Shown one piece after another: positions 20,669-33,992 of a stretch of 64,000 nucleotides of DNA; position 1 is the stretch's first letter, and the number at the start of each line of letters is the position of its first letter. The position numbers were made by a program, and so were the translations under genes. This stretch comes from Holothuria scabra. Taxonomy: Eukaryota > Echinodermata > Holothuroidea > Aspidochirotida > Holothuriidae. The notes below the pieces were generated by a model, which saw only the letters and a program-made list of their open reading frames with translations, had not been told where the DNA came from and searched no databases. The DNA lies in the NCBI GenBank assembly GCA_037179385.1, contig CM074185.1:7745371-7809370 (forward strand). Direction: 5' to 3'.

Positions 20669-22859
20669 CCTTAGAAGTTATCATTAGGTGCAAGAAAAGA
20701 AAGCAAGTGATGATACTGACTTCACATCTCTGTAAATAGATTGGTTTAAAATACATACACTTTGGGATGATGGCTTTTGTTGCTAGTGGGCTGCTAAAGT
20801 GTCTGCTGTGGGATCACCTTATTGTGTAAGGTGTAGTTTGGAGGTTGCAGATACCGATTAGACCTAAAACGTGCCTACAAGGCTAGTGCCTTATACAAAC
20901 CCGTTAATATTCCGACAATTTAGCATGCTTCTCATCGGAACTCTCTTGAGCCTTTTGAAATCCTTTTCAAGAATTCTTGACCCAATCATAACAGATTATA
21001 ACTAAAAAGAATAGTCCAGAGTCAAGTTTATTGTTGAAATGTCAAAGAGGAACACATTCTAAGCAATTTTCTGATATGGTTCTTCATTCCCCTTTGTTCG
21101 GTTATCCAGATATTAATCAGAAGTAATGTCATGGATTTACATTGTTTATCAATTTTTTTCTCTTGCTTTAGAAATACCACAGATTTGATGAAACTAAACT
21201 CTGATGTATTGATACCAATGTGCTTTCTGAGCAATGGTATTTGGCATCTTTATATTCCATATAAGCAAGATGAATCCCTTTTCAGTTCAAGGTCAGACTA
21301 GCAGGATAAAAGTTCTCTTTTTATTAAAATGTGTAAACTTGAATTGCCAACATCTCGAGATCTGAACGTATGAATATAATGAAACTTTGTACAACTAATG
21401 TACAAAAATTTTGTTGTCTTTTAACAGTAATCATTTGAAGGCATTTTTATTATTGATTCCTTCGACATATTGTACTATACAAGTGTACATACTAAATTAG
21501 TTTATCTTCTGGATTCTATCAGTCTCAGGATTGACTGACATCGCTACTATTGAAGGGAAGTTCACGCACTCATGAGTGAAAGAATTCGAAGCCAACATGT
21601 GACACCCTTGTAACTCTTTCTTGAGAATATTTTTTCTATAAAAGTCAGTCATTACATCTCTAACCTTCTCGAATATCGCACACGATGTATAAGGTTGCAA
21701 CTGATGGCATTGGTGGGATTCAGCATTTCGGAAAGTTGGAAAGAAATGGGCTTAAACTTCTCAGAATTATGGAAAATAGCTAATGAATTTGAGGGAAATT
21801 CAAAAGGATGCCAATTCATACCGTTATTCAGCTAAGACGTCAAAAGACTCGATCACGGGTGGTCAAGACTATTCAGCATAGGTGTCTAAACTAGCTATGG
21901 AAAAAGAATGCTTGTCTGTTATACTGTAAAAGGAGTGTAAGGGATCAGCCGGAAAGGCCGTGGCATAGTATGAAGACCCGCTACACCCCCATACTGGAGT
22001 ACCTAGGTGATGGTTAGAGAAGACGTCTGAGGAAAACGGCAGCTGGAAATTCTTTGAAAAAATACGTTGAAAATCTAAAGAAAGGAAAACACATTATATG
22101 ATTATATATTGGAAAAAAGAAAGATTTTTCACAATGCTACAGTTTGAATATTACTCAACTTATGTGATTGAATATAGGGAGCGATATGGTAAAATTCCCA
22201 TAGAAACGATGTAAGGTTCATATCAAGTTAGTAACCTTTTCAATATTATTGGGCAATAAATTAGTGGTAGGTAAAGCCATACAACTTCAAGACAGGAATT
22301 TATACCAAAGCCAAATGGGTAATGGATCGAACCCCCGACTAATATTAAGCTACCGAAGGGACAACGTTTTGGGGATTATTTGTTTATATAGAATTAGTGC
22401 TTTCAAATGATAGAGTATAAAGCCTAAACCTTCCTCTTCATCTTGAATTTAATCTAAAGAACACCATGAATATTTTGTTTGAGGATCACTTGTCTACCGC
22501 TGTTAATAATTCTGGTCAGTGTCACTAGAATGCCCATTATCACGCAAACGATTTTTCCCAACCAGGAAATTGTTATTAGATACGTAACCTCGTGCCTGAA
22601 CATAGTTGATTAGCATTAGCATTAGTCTTACTCCCGGGAAGTTCCGTTAAATTCCCAAGTCATTGAGATGCTCGTTAAATTTGCGCCGCTAAATTTTAAG
22701 GATTTGACTAAAATCCAGTATTTACCAAACCAAACCAAACCAAACCAAACCATGAAGACGTCGCCAGAGCTCTGATTCGGTAATCCTTTATTGCATATCT
22801 ACACCTAAACCTACAATTGTTTTAATTTCGGTAACACTGAAAATCTTGTCTTCATCCTG
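20669..22859. other. Intergenic; short (CCAAA)n tract
   Basis: AT-rich sequence without recognisable genes. A (CCAAA)n tract of about 29 bp lies at 22724-22752. Confidence 0.55.
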
Positions 22860-23800
22860 AACAAGAATTTATCTGGAGGTAACAAACTCGGATAGATATC
22901 ATACTTGGTATGTGAATGCTTTACAGTGTGTGAATGGTTCAAATGCCATGTGGGTCACCTTGGGTCAAAGTGTGAAACACTTGTTAAGAGAATATTTCAA
23001 AAAGAGTAATTTGGAGGGTCCTCACACTTGACATGGAGATGGCCCATATCAAGTAGATGAACGCCATTGTGTTCGGTGGAAGTCACAGGTCACAGACTAC
23101 GGGGTCACTAGAGGTCAAAGTCTGGAAACCTTGTTTACACGATATCTGAAGGAATGCAGCTTTTATACATTTCTTACTCGCAATGTGGATTTGCTATGCT
23201 TAGAGAAAGCAGCCTTTTGCTTTTAGTGGGGGTTTAAGAACATTTGGGGTGACGGGGTTAAGGTCTGAAAACCTTGCTTACACGATATATCAAAATGAGT
23301 AACTTGGAGGGTCCTCATACTTAGGATGAAGATGACCAATACTGATTTGATGATCTCTAGTGTTTTTGAGGAGTTCAAAGGTAATGTGGGGTTAAAGGGG
23401 GTTGAAAGACTGAAAACCTTGTGTACATGATATTTTGAGAGGAGTAAAATGTAGGGTCCTCATACTTGGCAAGTAGATGTTATTACTTAGATAGTTCATG
23501 TTGTTTTGGTGGAGGTAAAAGGTCATAAGAGGTCACCAGGGGTAACTGAAAGTCTCCTTACCATGTTTACACAATATTTCAAGTTGAAGTCTTGAGTACT
23601 GTGAATTTCACACATATTATGTTGATGCGATAAAGGGAGAAGAACCCGGCCTAGTTTTTGCTGGTCAAAAGACATCTGGGGTCCCAGAAGGTCTACATCT
23701 CTATATCTGATTTGCACGCTAGCTCAGTGTATGAAGCTTGGATGGATTTCTTACTTGCTATGTGGCTATGTGGATGCTTTATGAAACAGTCTATTTAAGA
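22860..23800. repeat. Degenerate ~146-bp tandem repeat
   Basis: A recurring block (aggtcaaag, then gaaaaccttgtttacacgatat, then gagggtcctcatacttgg in consensus form) has anchor positions at 22980, 23130, 23273, 23418 and 23562, giving spacings of 150, 143, 145 and 144 bp. Partial units extend both ways to about 22860 and 23800. No frame is conserved across units, so it behaves as a satellite/minisatellite rather than a coding repeat. Confidence 0.8.
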
Positions 23801-24262
23801 AAAAAACACAAGTCTTACAATTTTTAGGCAAGGAATCACTTAGCCTTTAGGCTTTCTTGTTTACTTTATTTGCCTGGGCAGAGGGGGGACTGCTTGGAAT
23901 CCACTTATCTTTGGTGAAAGGACTGATTAAGTATTGTCTTTTTACTGAAATATATATTACACGACTGTGAAATCATGAGTTTGTGAAATTATGAGATTTA
24001 AATGAAGAGGAGGAAAGTTTTCATCAGTTTTATAAGTTTTTATTTCGAGTATTATATCATTAATTTAAATAGCAATTGATGTGTAACATTTTTTTATTGC
24101 AATTACATTTTTGGTTTCAATGATAAGAGAAAACTATGCATTCATGATGGCTTATGTGTGTATGTGTGTGCCGTTGGTGACACTGTTTGTTTCTCAAGAA
24201 GGGAACCTGCGATAGATCTTAAACTTGGTACACATAGGCCCTATATTAATGGGCGAACCCTA
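23801..24262. other. Intergenic, nothing recognised
   Basis: AT-rich spacer between the tandem repeat and the non-coding LTR element. Confidence 0.5.
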
Positions 24263-24267
24263 TGTAC

Positions 24268-24893
24268 TGTCGAGTAAAGTGATGAAGCCGCGCGACTCCA
24301 GCATGTCAAGTAAGTCGATGCAGTACGGGGATCCTGCGTAGTATCCAGAAACAACAACAACAACAAAAATAGATGGAGAGTTGCAATCGATTTAATGATG
24401 ATTTCTTCGTTGATTAAGTTCCAAAAAAGATGATCAGTTTTAATCGTTCTGCCGGCAAAAAAAGGATTAATTATCTACAGCTAGGTTACTCAAGTGCTCC
24501 TCGTCTGAAGTCTGATGCACGAGTGTCCAGTTCGCAGGCTCGGTCTTGTGAATCGTGCGAACTCCGAACACCCGCAGTCCCCTGATTGGTTAAAAGTTAT
24601 GACGCACCGATGTAAATAAATATTATGATATAAATGACCAATGAGAAGGCTGAGAAGGGGGAAATTGGCCACACCTTTAAAATATGGGTTTACAGTGTGC
24701 ACGTGGAACTACGGCTATGTGATATGTCACGTCCACCGGTAACACGTGACGGAAAACAGGAAAGGCCCTGGGAATCTAGAAAAAAAAGGAAGGGCGAGTT
24801 GCTCGTAAACAACAAGATGGCGTCTGCTAAAGGTCATGGAGAGTGCACCATACTACATAAAAGGTCATTGAGAGTGCACCATACTACATAACA
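24268..24893 (-). repeat. 3' LTR of the LARD-like element
   Basis: 626 bp. It differs from the other LTR by a ~31-bp tandem duplication near its plus-strand right end (gagagtgcaccatactac repeated) and a few indels in A-rich runs. Confidence 0.9.
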
Positions 24894-25894
24894 TCCCCTT
24901 TGCATTTTGAAAATTTTGAACACAGTGAAAAATTTTACTCCATGAGCATTCAGGCATACGAGAAGTGCATAACAAAACAAAATATTATGAAACATACATT
25001 CAATTCTTAAAAAAAAGACAGGATCGTGTGAGGCAAACACAGGGAGGGTAGGGTCACCTGCAGAGGGAGACAACCCAAGGTTCATTTCAAAACAGTTCAT
25101 CTGAAAACATGCATACATTAATACATTTTTAAAATATGTACTGTGCTGTCTTAACAGAATATGTAAATACTTTCTGCTATATTGACATGCATTGCAAAAC
25201 AAATCACTATCCTGACATAGCTGTATACGACTTTCCACAAAGCATATCACTAAACCATAACTGACCATTCTGGTGTTAAATGTCAAAAGGCCACATACAA
25301 ACGAACATCACTGTTTTCATGTTAAATATTGTCATTCAAGTATTGATATTCAAAAATTCACTTTTCCCTGAAAAAAAAAAACCACATTGCACGAGCTCAC
25401 GAAAATTTTCTGAAGTTGTGGAGTCACAATTACCATTCCTAAAATTCATTTAAATTAATTATGTCAACAAATACATATTAAATTCGAAGTATCTTCATCC
25501 TTCTTTGTTCATATACAAATGTGAAAAAGCTTGACCCAATTATGTAAAGGTATCTGGACGATGACGCAACTCCTTGCAGTGGCAAATTTTCAAAAACCCC
25601 AATGGCTACTGCGAACTCTCACTTCATACACAATGAAAAAAAAAACTTAATTTTCGCGCCCCTTAAGCAACATACAGACTGGACAAACTTGTAAATTAGA
25701 ACCAACTATATGCTATCTCGTACCTGCATTTCATAAGCAAGGGAGTAATCACTGAGAGCAAAATTTGGTTAAAAAAATTTGAGGACAGCTCCTGAAACTT
25801 TAACTTGGGCTGGCTAATTCCCAGGAAAAGCATTAAAAAACCGCCAAAGCGTGAGGAATTCCTCTATGATTATTTAGCAACTCTTGCCACAAAC

Positions 25895-26036
<142 letters not shown>

Positions 26037-27730
26037 GAACATGACTGGGTCTAATAATTACATTGCAATTGGTTCACATCAAATTGATCCACACGGTGTT
26101 ATTACTCTTTGCCTTGACATACTAATTCATTCACCTCGAGTACACAAGTACTTTCTGATTGGCTAAAAGTTGACACACCTTCGATTACACCTACGGAATG
26201 GAATTTACAGTATTTACAAACTATGCATAATGAGGCGACTCCTTTGTGCTGCGTATTACGTACCATGGACTAGACATACAGCACAAAATACTACGTGCAA
26301 TGGGATCATGAAAACTACAAATGAATGGCACCATTCTGTCAAATTTCAAGTTGTAAGGCAAACTACCTATGTAAGCATACAGCATAAATGGTGTTGTAAA
26401 GCAAATACACTAACGTTCTGGGTCAAAAGACGGGCCTAGGGCTAGGCTTACTTGGCAAAATATGAATTACATGTCATAACAGATTCTAATGTGAAGCATT
26501 TCGTAATTCTCGCATTGCAAGTCATCTCACCAAAACAACGTACAATGGCTGTCTTTCACAAAAAAAGGAATTCTGAATTTTACTATTCTTAATTGATCTA
26601 CGGCAACGACAGGAAGAAGTGCAAATCGCTGTTTACTGAGATGGCAAAACATTTCACAACAACTGAGCGTTTCACAAATGTAACACGGCTGAACCTGAGT
26701 TACAATAAAAGCACCAACAGTTAAGTTTAACGAATTTTACAGCCACGAAATCTACGATGTAAAACTTTGCATACTTTCACATCACTAACGTTCACTTTTG
26801 TTTCCTACTATGTACCTCAGGCTACGCCTACACAACATGGAACATTACGTAGAATAGAATTAAAGATACAGGCGAAACATGGTCAGGATTAAAATAATTG
26901 AACTTGTATGTGTGTGCAAATTTTCAATGCCAGCATGAGCAATAAAATACTTTTTTCAGGCGAATACACTGGGCTTTGTACTACAATCTAGGCAAGGCCT
27001 AATACGAAGTAAATTTCACACATTATCAAACTGACAGCATGAATACATTCGATTGAACATAACTTCAGGTAGGAAAGGGGCCCAAGGGTTCAGGGAATTG
27101 CCTCACACCCACCTTTAAACATCTGTAAACATGACCGGAACCGTCGTCTTGAACGTCCAAGTGGTAAATCCTTGGCCAAGCTAGTATAGATATAGTAACG
27201 GTAGCTGACATCACGTCTAACGCTGGGTGGGTAGAAATAATTAGTCGTTGGCTCACAGGAGGTCCAAACGTTGGCGAAAATAAAACCTACGGATGGAAAC
27301 GGTAGAAAATAGCGAGTTGGTGGCCAGACTGCCCGTTGAAACGGTGAGTGAATAAATCCCTGAACGTCGTCGAATATTGCGAAGCGTCTACAGGCCACTA
27401 GGGTGAAAAGGTGGGCGAAATTAGTGGGCAATCGGCTAAGTTAGGCTGGTTTAATGCGTTGAACGATGTAGGCTAGTGTTCAGGAAACGCAAGGCAAACT
27501 CGTCCATCCAATGGTAGGCCAAGCCGGACAGATCGTCCCTCAGAAGGATACGCCAAACGGATAGATGATGAAATTGACCGCAATCCTCCAGGAATTTAGG
27601 TAAGCCATAAATAGCTAAAATGAAGTTCCAACTGATGTATCAGGTCGTTGGACAGATGATGGAAGTGTTGTTTGAGCATCGCTCGGAAAACCGGCCTCCA
27701 CTAACATGTTAAGTAATATTGAGTTGTTGT

Positions 27731-27749
27731 CGACCCCGCTCCTCCACCA
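27731..27749 (-). promoter_or_regulatory. Putative primer-binding site of the LARD-like element
   Basis: Minus strand reads tggtggaggagcggggtcg directly after the 5' LTR. The TGG start complements a tRNA CCA end. I could not assign the tRNA from memory. Confidence 0.55.
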
Positions 27750-28344
27750 TGTCGAGTAAAGTGATGAAGCCGCGCGACTCCAGCATGTCAAGTAAGTCGA
27801 TGCAGTACGGGGATCCTGCGTGGTATCCAGAACCCCCCACCCCCCCCCCAAAAAAAAACAGATGGAGAGTTCCAATCGTTTTATTAATGATTTATTCGTT
27901 GATTAAGTTCCAAAAAAGATGATCAGTTTTAATCATTCTGCCTGCAAAAAAAGGATTAATTATCTACAGCTAGGTTACTCAAGTGCTCCTCGTCTGAAGT
28001 CTGATGCACGAGTGTCCAGCTCGCAGGCTCGGTCTTGTGAATCGTGCGAACTCCGAACACCCGCAGTCCCCTGATTGGTTAAAAGTTATGACGCACCAAT
28101 GTAAGTATTATGATATAAATGACCAATGAGAAGGCTGAGAAGGGGGAAATTAGCCGCACCTTGAAAATATGGGTTTACAGTGTGCACGTGGAACTACGGC
28201 TATGTGATATGTCACGTCCACCGGTAACACGTGACGGAAAACAGGAAAGGCCCTGGGAATCTAGAAAAAAAGGAAGGGCGAGTTGCTCGTAAACAACAAA
28301 CTCGTCTGCTAAAGGTCATGGAGAGTGCACCATACTACATAACA
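27750..28344 (-). repeat. 5' LTR of the LARD-like element
   Basis: 595 bp, matching 24268-24893. Contains caccggtaacacgtgac and ccctgattggttaaaag, which could hold promoter elements (a CCAAT box on the minus strand); this is inference. Confidence 0.9.
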
Positions 28345-28348
28345 GTAC

Positions 28349-29012
28349 TTGTGGTGTATGTCAAGTGTACTCTGTAGTCAACTGATGTCAAAGACTTGAA
28401 ACTCTTTACATTTAACTAGTTAACACTACACCTGTTGAGAGGGAGAATCTTATTGTTTCTGGTGAAGTTCAAAGGTCATCCGGGTCAGTGGCATCAAACT
28501 CTTGAAACCCTACACATATTGCTTGATCGTTATGACGATATTCGGGGAAAGAATAAAAGTTCCAACAGTTCTCAAACATGAAAAGCCAACATTACTTAAG
28601 AGTTCTGGAAGTTTTTCTGTAGTAAGAAAAGATCAAAACCCCAATTTCTCTGAAATTCCTAACCACCTTCGATTACAGTGACGGAAAGATGTATGAAAAT
28701 TTATGGCACGGCGTTTATTGTATCATCGAAACCTTAATATAGTTTTGAATTCTGGTTTTATTATTTTTTAATATTAGCCTATTATAACGTAATAAATAGA
28801 TGTATAAAGCGCAACCATGCAGGACTTATCCTTGTCATAGATTTTTCAGGTAAAATTGTTGTCTTTCTTATCGGCATCGTCATCTTGTATATATGTGTAA
28901 ATATTGATAACATTAACGTCTGTGTGTTGGGTGCAGTGAATACGAAAGATGAAAAAGTCTGCCTTCCTATCAGAAATATTTGCCCTCTCCAGGGAGGTTT
29001 GAGGGCTTTGTC
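28349..29012. other. Intergenic; possible diverged copy of the 146-bp repeat motif
   Basis: gttcaaaggtcatccgggtca followed by gaaaccctacacatat (28477-28520) echoes the 22.9-23.8 kb unit. No gene is recognised. Confidence 0.35.
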
Positions 29013-29071
29013 AACTGTAGTAAATATAAATATAAATATAAATAAATATAAATATAAATATAAATATCAAT
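29013..29071. repeat. (TAAATA)n microsatellite
   Basis: About nine hexamer units of aaatat/aaataa composition. Confidence 0.93.
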
Positions 29072-29408
29072 GACCAACCAGGGTAGAGGCACTGTGGGAA
29101 GTTTTCCTGAGTAAAAGAAGGTTGAAAACTGTCAGATGAAATTTAAAGTGTTGATGAGAAATTTTGGTTGGATATGTACCGGTTTCTCCAATTTTAGATG
29201 ATATTATTGTTGAATATTTACTGTTCCCCCTTTATGACAATTCGTCAACTAAAAGTATAACCTACTTTCAGGCATTACTATCAATGTAAGTTTTTGTGGT
29301 GAGAGGTTTAACCCAGCAAAAATAGAGAACATTGAAAAAAAACATTCCACAGGCTTTATCTCTTATGTTAACTTGTTTCAGTCTTTACACATGGTGTCCA
29401 TATGTGTA

Positions 29409-29600
29409 GCAGTGGCGCCACCAAGGGGGGATGGGGACATTTTCCCCCAGTCAGAACCATTGCCCCCAGTCAGCTCCGGAATAATAGTGGCCTAACAAGA
29501 TTTTGCGCTTTTTTGCCCTCCATCCCCCCCCCCCCCCACACACACACACACCCTTTTTTGATCCTGGTGCAGTCACTGATGTTTAGTTTGGTGCTGTAAG
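29409..29600 (+). repeat. G-rich repeat start and poly-C/(CA)n tract
   Basis: Begins agtggcgccaccaagggggg, like the starts at 3889 and 1, and ends near a poly-C run plus (CA)n at 29524-29552. Confidence 0.45.
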
Positions 29601-32600
29601 AGTAAAGCGCATCTACGCTTTTACTTTTTTAACCCCACCTAAAAATTTGCAGGAAAGTCCGAAAGTTGTTAAGTAGAATTTTGACATCCAATTATGCGGT
29701 TAGCTCCAAAGTTACTTGAAGTTATGAATGCCAGTCGTCTGAAGACTTGAAAAGATAACTTTTAATGAACCCCTTTTCATTGAAGCCTTGTTACGGCCTG
29801 TTTATTACAAATTAAGCGGATCAGCATAATTTTGCCTGAATAATTGCTTGAAGTGTTTATTAGTAAAATTACATTGTACAGTCCTCACCGTCTGTACAGT
29901 GAGGACTTGTGAACTGGTGACGATTTTTTCGGAGACCCATTGGTTTGTGAAGCGGTTTCGAACTTCGACGATGATTAGACAAACTGTTCCACACCCTGAA
30001 ACTGAAAAGGTGATATAAATCAACATGGATGCTTACCAGAGATACGTTATATACGCCGGTGGCCATGCCCCTGCTCGGTCGGAGCGTATAATCGAGATGG
30101 ATAAGAGCTTGGTACCGGGCAATTATCTGGTCTACGTGATGCTCATATTTCACAAATGGGTCCATAAGAAAAGTCACTTTATCGCACACTAGAACAGTTT
30201 GCTAGTCTGCTGCTGACATATGCTTAGATCAAAGATGTAGCTTAGTTTGGTAGGGGGTAGGTGATATTTAAGTGGAGTGTCGTCATTGGTTGACGCGGCC
30301 GCCACAGAAAACTTTGAACAAAGTGCAACCCAATTGGCTGGAAACAGCACTACCCGGGTCTGTAAGTAGAATGTGAGCAATTGCTATTTTGAGCTTCTGT
30401 TTGCGATAAAATTTTCACTTCAAATATATACTCAGACTGCAGATTAAACGAAAAGTCACTAGAAAAACTCAAGGCATAGCCATACTCGTTTGGGTATTGG
30501 CAAACTATTACTACTTTCTTGCCCTTGGTTTTGATGCAAAATGGTGTTATATCTTTCTTCTTTTTTAACTTGATCCATGTTCTGAGCATGTCGACATTTT
30601 CCTGCAATCGATGAATAATAATTTCTACTATTGACGAAATGCTTTCAACGAGAATCAAAGCAGTCGTTTTTTTAGCTTTCGTTTGCAAAAAATATTCGCT
30701 CCAAGCTGAGCAACTTGCTACTATATGATTAAAAAAAAATTAGCCGACAAAATATTTCATTACCATTGGATGAAATGGTTTTACCTTTTCTGAGAAAAAC
30801 CTATACGACTATATTAAAAATATACCAATGTTTTTGAATCTATTGCTACCATCGGTTAAATTCAAGATCTACTGAATTGAGGAAATTGTCTTTGTGACCG
30901 CCCGAATTCCCGACTATAAATGATTTTACTTCTACCGCTTTTTGAGGTGGGGTTAATGGAAAGACATTCTCACAGTATATGTTTATATAACTGATATGCC
31001 AGCTATCCGATTTTCATTACTATTGCACGAATTCGGCTCTACGGGCACTATAGATTGCAAAAATTGGGCACTGCACTTCAATACCCCCCGCATGTGATTG
31101 TCCGTGTAATTAATTTGATTGAAAACATCCCAGAACTTTTTCAACGTTCGGCTAAATATTTTACCATTTCGAGCAAAATTTGTGTAAAAAAACAACAGCA
31201 TGGAATAAGTCTGAGGAAAAGTTTTTCAATAGTTTGTCCAAATTTGTTGTGAATCTTTGTAATCATTTTTATTTCCCGTAAGCGTTTAGATTGAACATGG
31301 CGTTTTGATTTTTTTTTTGAAAGAATTTACATAATTGGCCCTTTCGGGAATTGTGCTTCACAAGGTTGGAAAGGAAATCGTTGCCTTCTATTCTTTTGAT
31401 AAGAGGAAGGCTCCCCAAGTTTCTCGCGATTGTCAGTTCTGGAGATAACCGTTTTCGGGTGAAAATGAGAATTCACCCGATCGGGGGAAAATTTGCAGCA
31501 TGAATATTCATGAGCACTTGGTGTGTACCCATTCACAGTCGTCGCTTTGTTTTAGAAATGTGGATATATTCAAATAATTGTAAGTAGTTCAAGTAATTGC
31601 TCACCGCCTCAGACCAAAATCACAAGAAACTTTCAACAACGTATTAATTAGCACAACTGCAACTGCAAGCACGAAGCACAACTTTCGGTAAAAAAAATTA
31701 CATAAATCTTGGGGCGGTGTCGAATCTATAATTTAAACTTAGGACACAGAAGGCGGCAAAATCCATAGCTCAAAACTTGCGTCGTGAACTACCAAACATG
31801 ATTCAGCTATTTTGTTCTCCTATTAACAAAGTTTCTAAATATTCCAAAATATCTCTTTCCTAATAGCAATGAAATTTTCCAGGTCACGTTTTGAACGTTC
31901 GCCTACGTTGAATTTGCGCGGTAGGATCGCAAAGCAACAAGGGAGAAATTTGAAAATGGCGCCACCCATGACCGTATTTTCACGCGATCGGGTGAAATTA
32001 CACCATTTTCCCCCGAAAGAGGTTCTCTCTCGAATTGATTGTTTTCTTTCTGGTTTACATGGAAATGTAACCCTGACCATCATGCATTTCTGTTTTTCTG
32101 GAAAATGTTTGAGGGAGAGATTTCGGATTTTCGACCCTTTCGGGCATTGTTGCAGGAGACTGTGAAGTAAAGCTCACAAACAAGCCCAATAGCTATTTTG
32201 CCCTGCAAAGTAACAAATTTTTGTAATCTTTATTTTTTATGAAAATTTTGCGGCATGTGTGATGGTTTTTGTTTTCTTCGGGGGTACCGTTTTGAAAGAA
32301 GGATTTAAGGTCACATCAAGTTTTGATATGTTAGAGGGTTACTTTTTCTAAGGGGCGTTGATTTGATTTTCAAAGTGGGGGGACATCTGTCCTAATTTTT
32401 CTCTCCTGTCCTGGTAAGGTGTCTACGGCGGCTTTTCTAAACATTTATTGGCCCGAAGGAAGGCCAGGTGGCGGGGCAAGCATCCATATTTTACGATTTT
32501 TTTAGTGTGAATACCACTGTACTTTGGACGCGCTAAAAACGCGCTAAAACTTTTGCCCTTTTTATCTCAATACATAACTTGCATTGAGATATTGCCACAC

Positions 32601-33014
32601 TAGCCAGTGGATGAAATTTCTTTAGAGCAAGGGAATGTGACTTGAAGAGTAACTAATGTCTTTGAGAATTTGAGAGCATGCTCTTTGGGCTGGGGGCAGA
32701 AGACGTTACCTTTTTTTCTCATTAAAAAGTGATGGTTGATTAGTGATGATAAGTTATTTTGGCAAATTTCATGGTTAAACTCTCCAGCTGTCATGGAAAA
32801 TTCAAGGAAGCTGTCATTTCTTTGCACAAAGCAATTTGGTTGTTAGGCACAGATATCAACTGACTGAGAATGTCATTTTGTACAGTTAAACTTTCAGACA
32901 AAAAGGGTGCACTATGACTTTCATTCATCATTATTACAAGACATATATAACAGTCTTAAGAACTCCATAACTCAAGTCCTAATCTATCGTATATATTCGA
33001 AGGAGATACCGCTT
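29601..33014. other. Long stretch without a supportable gene
   Basis: Frames up to 112 codons are present but none has family signatures. One ~50-bp inverted repeat pair is visible (31441-31490 against 31983-32030, sharing cgatcgggtgaa and ttttc-ccccgaaa words). A cctcac/gtgagg hairpin occurs at 29881-29907. Confidence 0.5.
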
Positions 33015-33140
33015 GACCATGGAGTTATCCCACTGATCTACATACCTGGATGTAAGGTGGTGCCGAAAAATTGAAGCAACAGAGCCGCCACATTGTGTGT
33101 GGCAAGAGCGTCGTGCAACAGCACCAATCTCCACACAGCT
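33015..33140. repeat. Inverted repeat arm, left
   Basis: The segment ctgatctacatacctgga, then tgtaagg and aattgaagcaac, reappears in reverse complement at about 33860-33992. Identity is patchy, with an indel between the two conserved blocks. Confidence 0.65.
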
Positions 33141-33404
33141 GGATAGGCAATTTGATATTATGGGTTGATAATTTGACTTTAAGACTTGAAATAAGACCAA
33201 ATATGTTGTGGAATGTTCTCATTTTCAACAGAAATGTCAATTACTTTGAAAACTGAACAAGATCATGTTTTATTGAGCGCAAAACTCTCACTTAGTGCAG
33301 TTTAACTGAATGGCTAGAGCGTCTCAGTCCCCTTTCACAGTGACAACTAAGTGCAATTAGTTCAATTAAAGGTGGTGGGGGGTCGAGTCTCACCTGTGAA
33401 TTCG

Positions 33405-33470
33405 AGCCCACAAAGTCGCCCTCAAAAAATCGCTCCCTAACAAAGTCACCCATGAAAACTCCACCCGTCC
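33405..33470 (+). repeat. Degenerate ~15-bp minisatellite, block 1
   Basis: Repeated variants of acaaagtcgccc / aaatcgctccc / acaaagtcaccc. A second block of the same word type lies at 33735-33830. Confidence 0.5.
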
Positions 33471-33734
33471 GTTCATACCGGCCCTGCGACTTCAAATATT
33501 CCTTTTATGAAAGAAAAGTAAACTAACCTTCACTCCATAGGTAGGAGCGTTGAATTATGGAGTCAATAAACCACGCGACGTAATCAGCCCTTTTTCAGAA
33601 CTGAATGATATTTTACTGTCCAAGTGAAGAGAGGCATGCAGTTATATAATAGTACAAGACGAATGCCGATGCTCCATTGTGGTCAATAAACCGTATATGG
33701 CACAGTGGGGGCAATGCAGTCACTCAGCTCGCCC

Positions 33735-33830
33735 CCTTCAAAGTCAACCGCTTGACCAACAAAGCCGCCCGTAACAAAGTTGTCCCTAACAAAATCGCCT
33801 CCTTACGAAGTCGACAGTCCCTAAAAATGT
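33735..33830 (+). repeat. Degenerate ~15-bp minisatellite, block 2
   Basis: Variants acaaagccgcccgt, acaaagttgtccct, acaaaatcgcctcc and acgaagtcgacagt occur back to back with a 15-17 bp period. Confidence 0.55.
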
Positions 33831-33859
33831 TGTCTCTCAGGACACATACGGCTATACGA

Positions 33860-33992
33860 ATCAGTGAAGTTTGTGCCGCGGCTGAATGCTTTTGCCACCT
33901 GCAAATTAGCCATCGCAAGACTTCCGGTTGCTTCAATTCGCCAATAGGCAGACACGCACACGCCTTACATCCAGGAATGTAGATCAGTAAGT
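33860..33992. repeat. Inverted repeat arm, right, with possible SAP-like remnant
   Basis: Reverse complement of the arm at 33015-33140. On the minus strand a frame reads YIPGCK, then GELKQPEVLRWLICRW, loosely like the SAP-type helix-loop-helix (GELK-VxELKRWL-CR) seen in some invertebrate repeats. It is too short and degraded to call a gene. Confidence 0.4.

Noticed and set aside
22860..23800. CRISPR array as an explanation for the regular ~146-bp spacing
   Set aside because: The repeated block is long, degenerate and contiguous rather than short identical repeats with unique spacers, and the genome is eukaryotic.
29805..30688. Minus-strand frames of 73-112 codons
   Set aside because: No domain, start context or family wording. 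A FSFRVWNSLS string slightly recalls LINE C-termini, but neighbours do not support it.
31869..32165. 98-codon frame and a partly inverted counterpart at 31327-31536
   Set aside because: The relation is through a ~50-bp inverted repeat of cgatcgggtgaa words, not a protein family.
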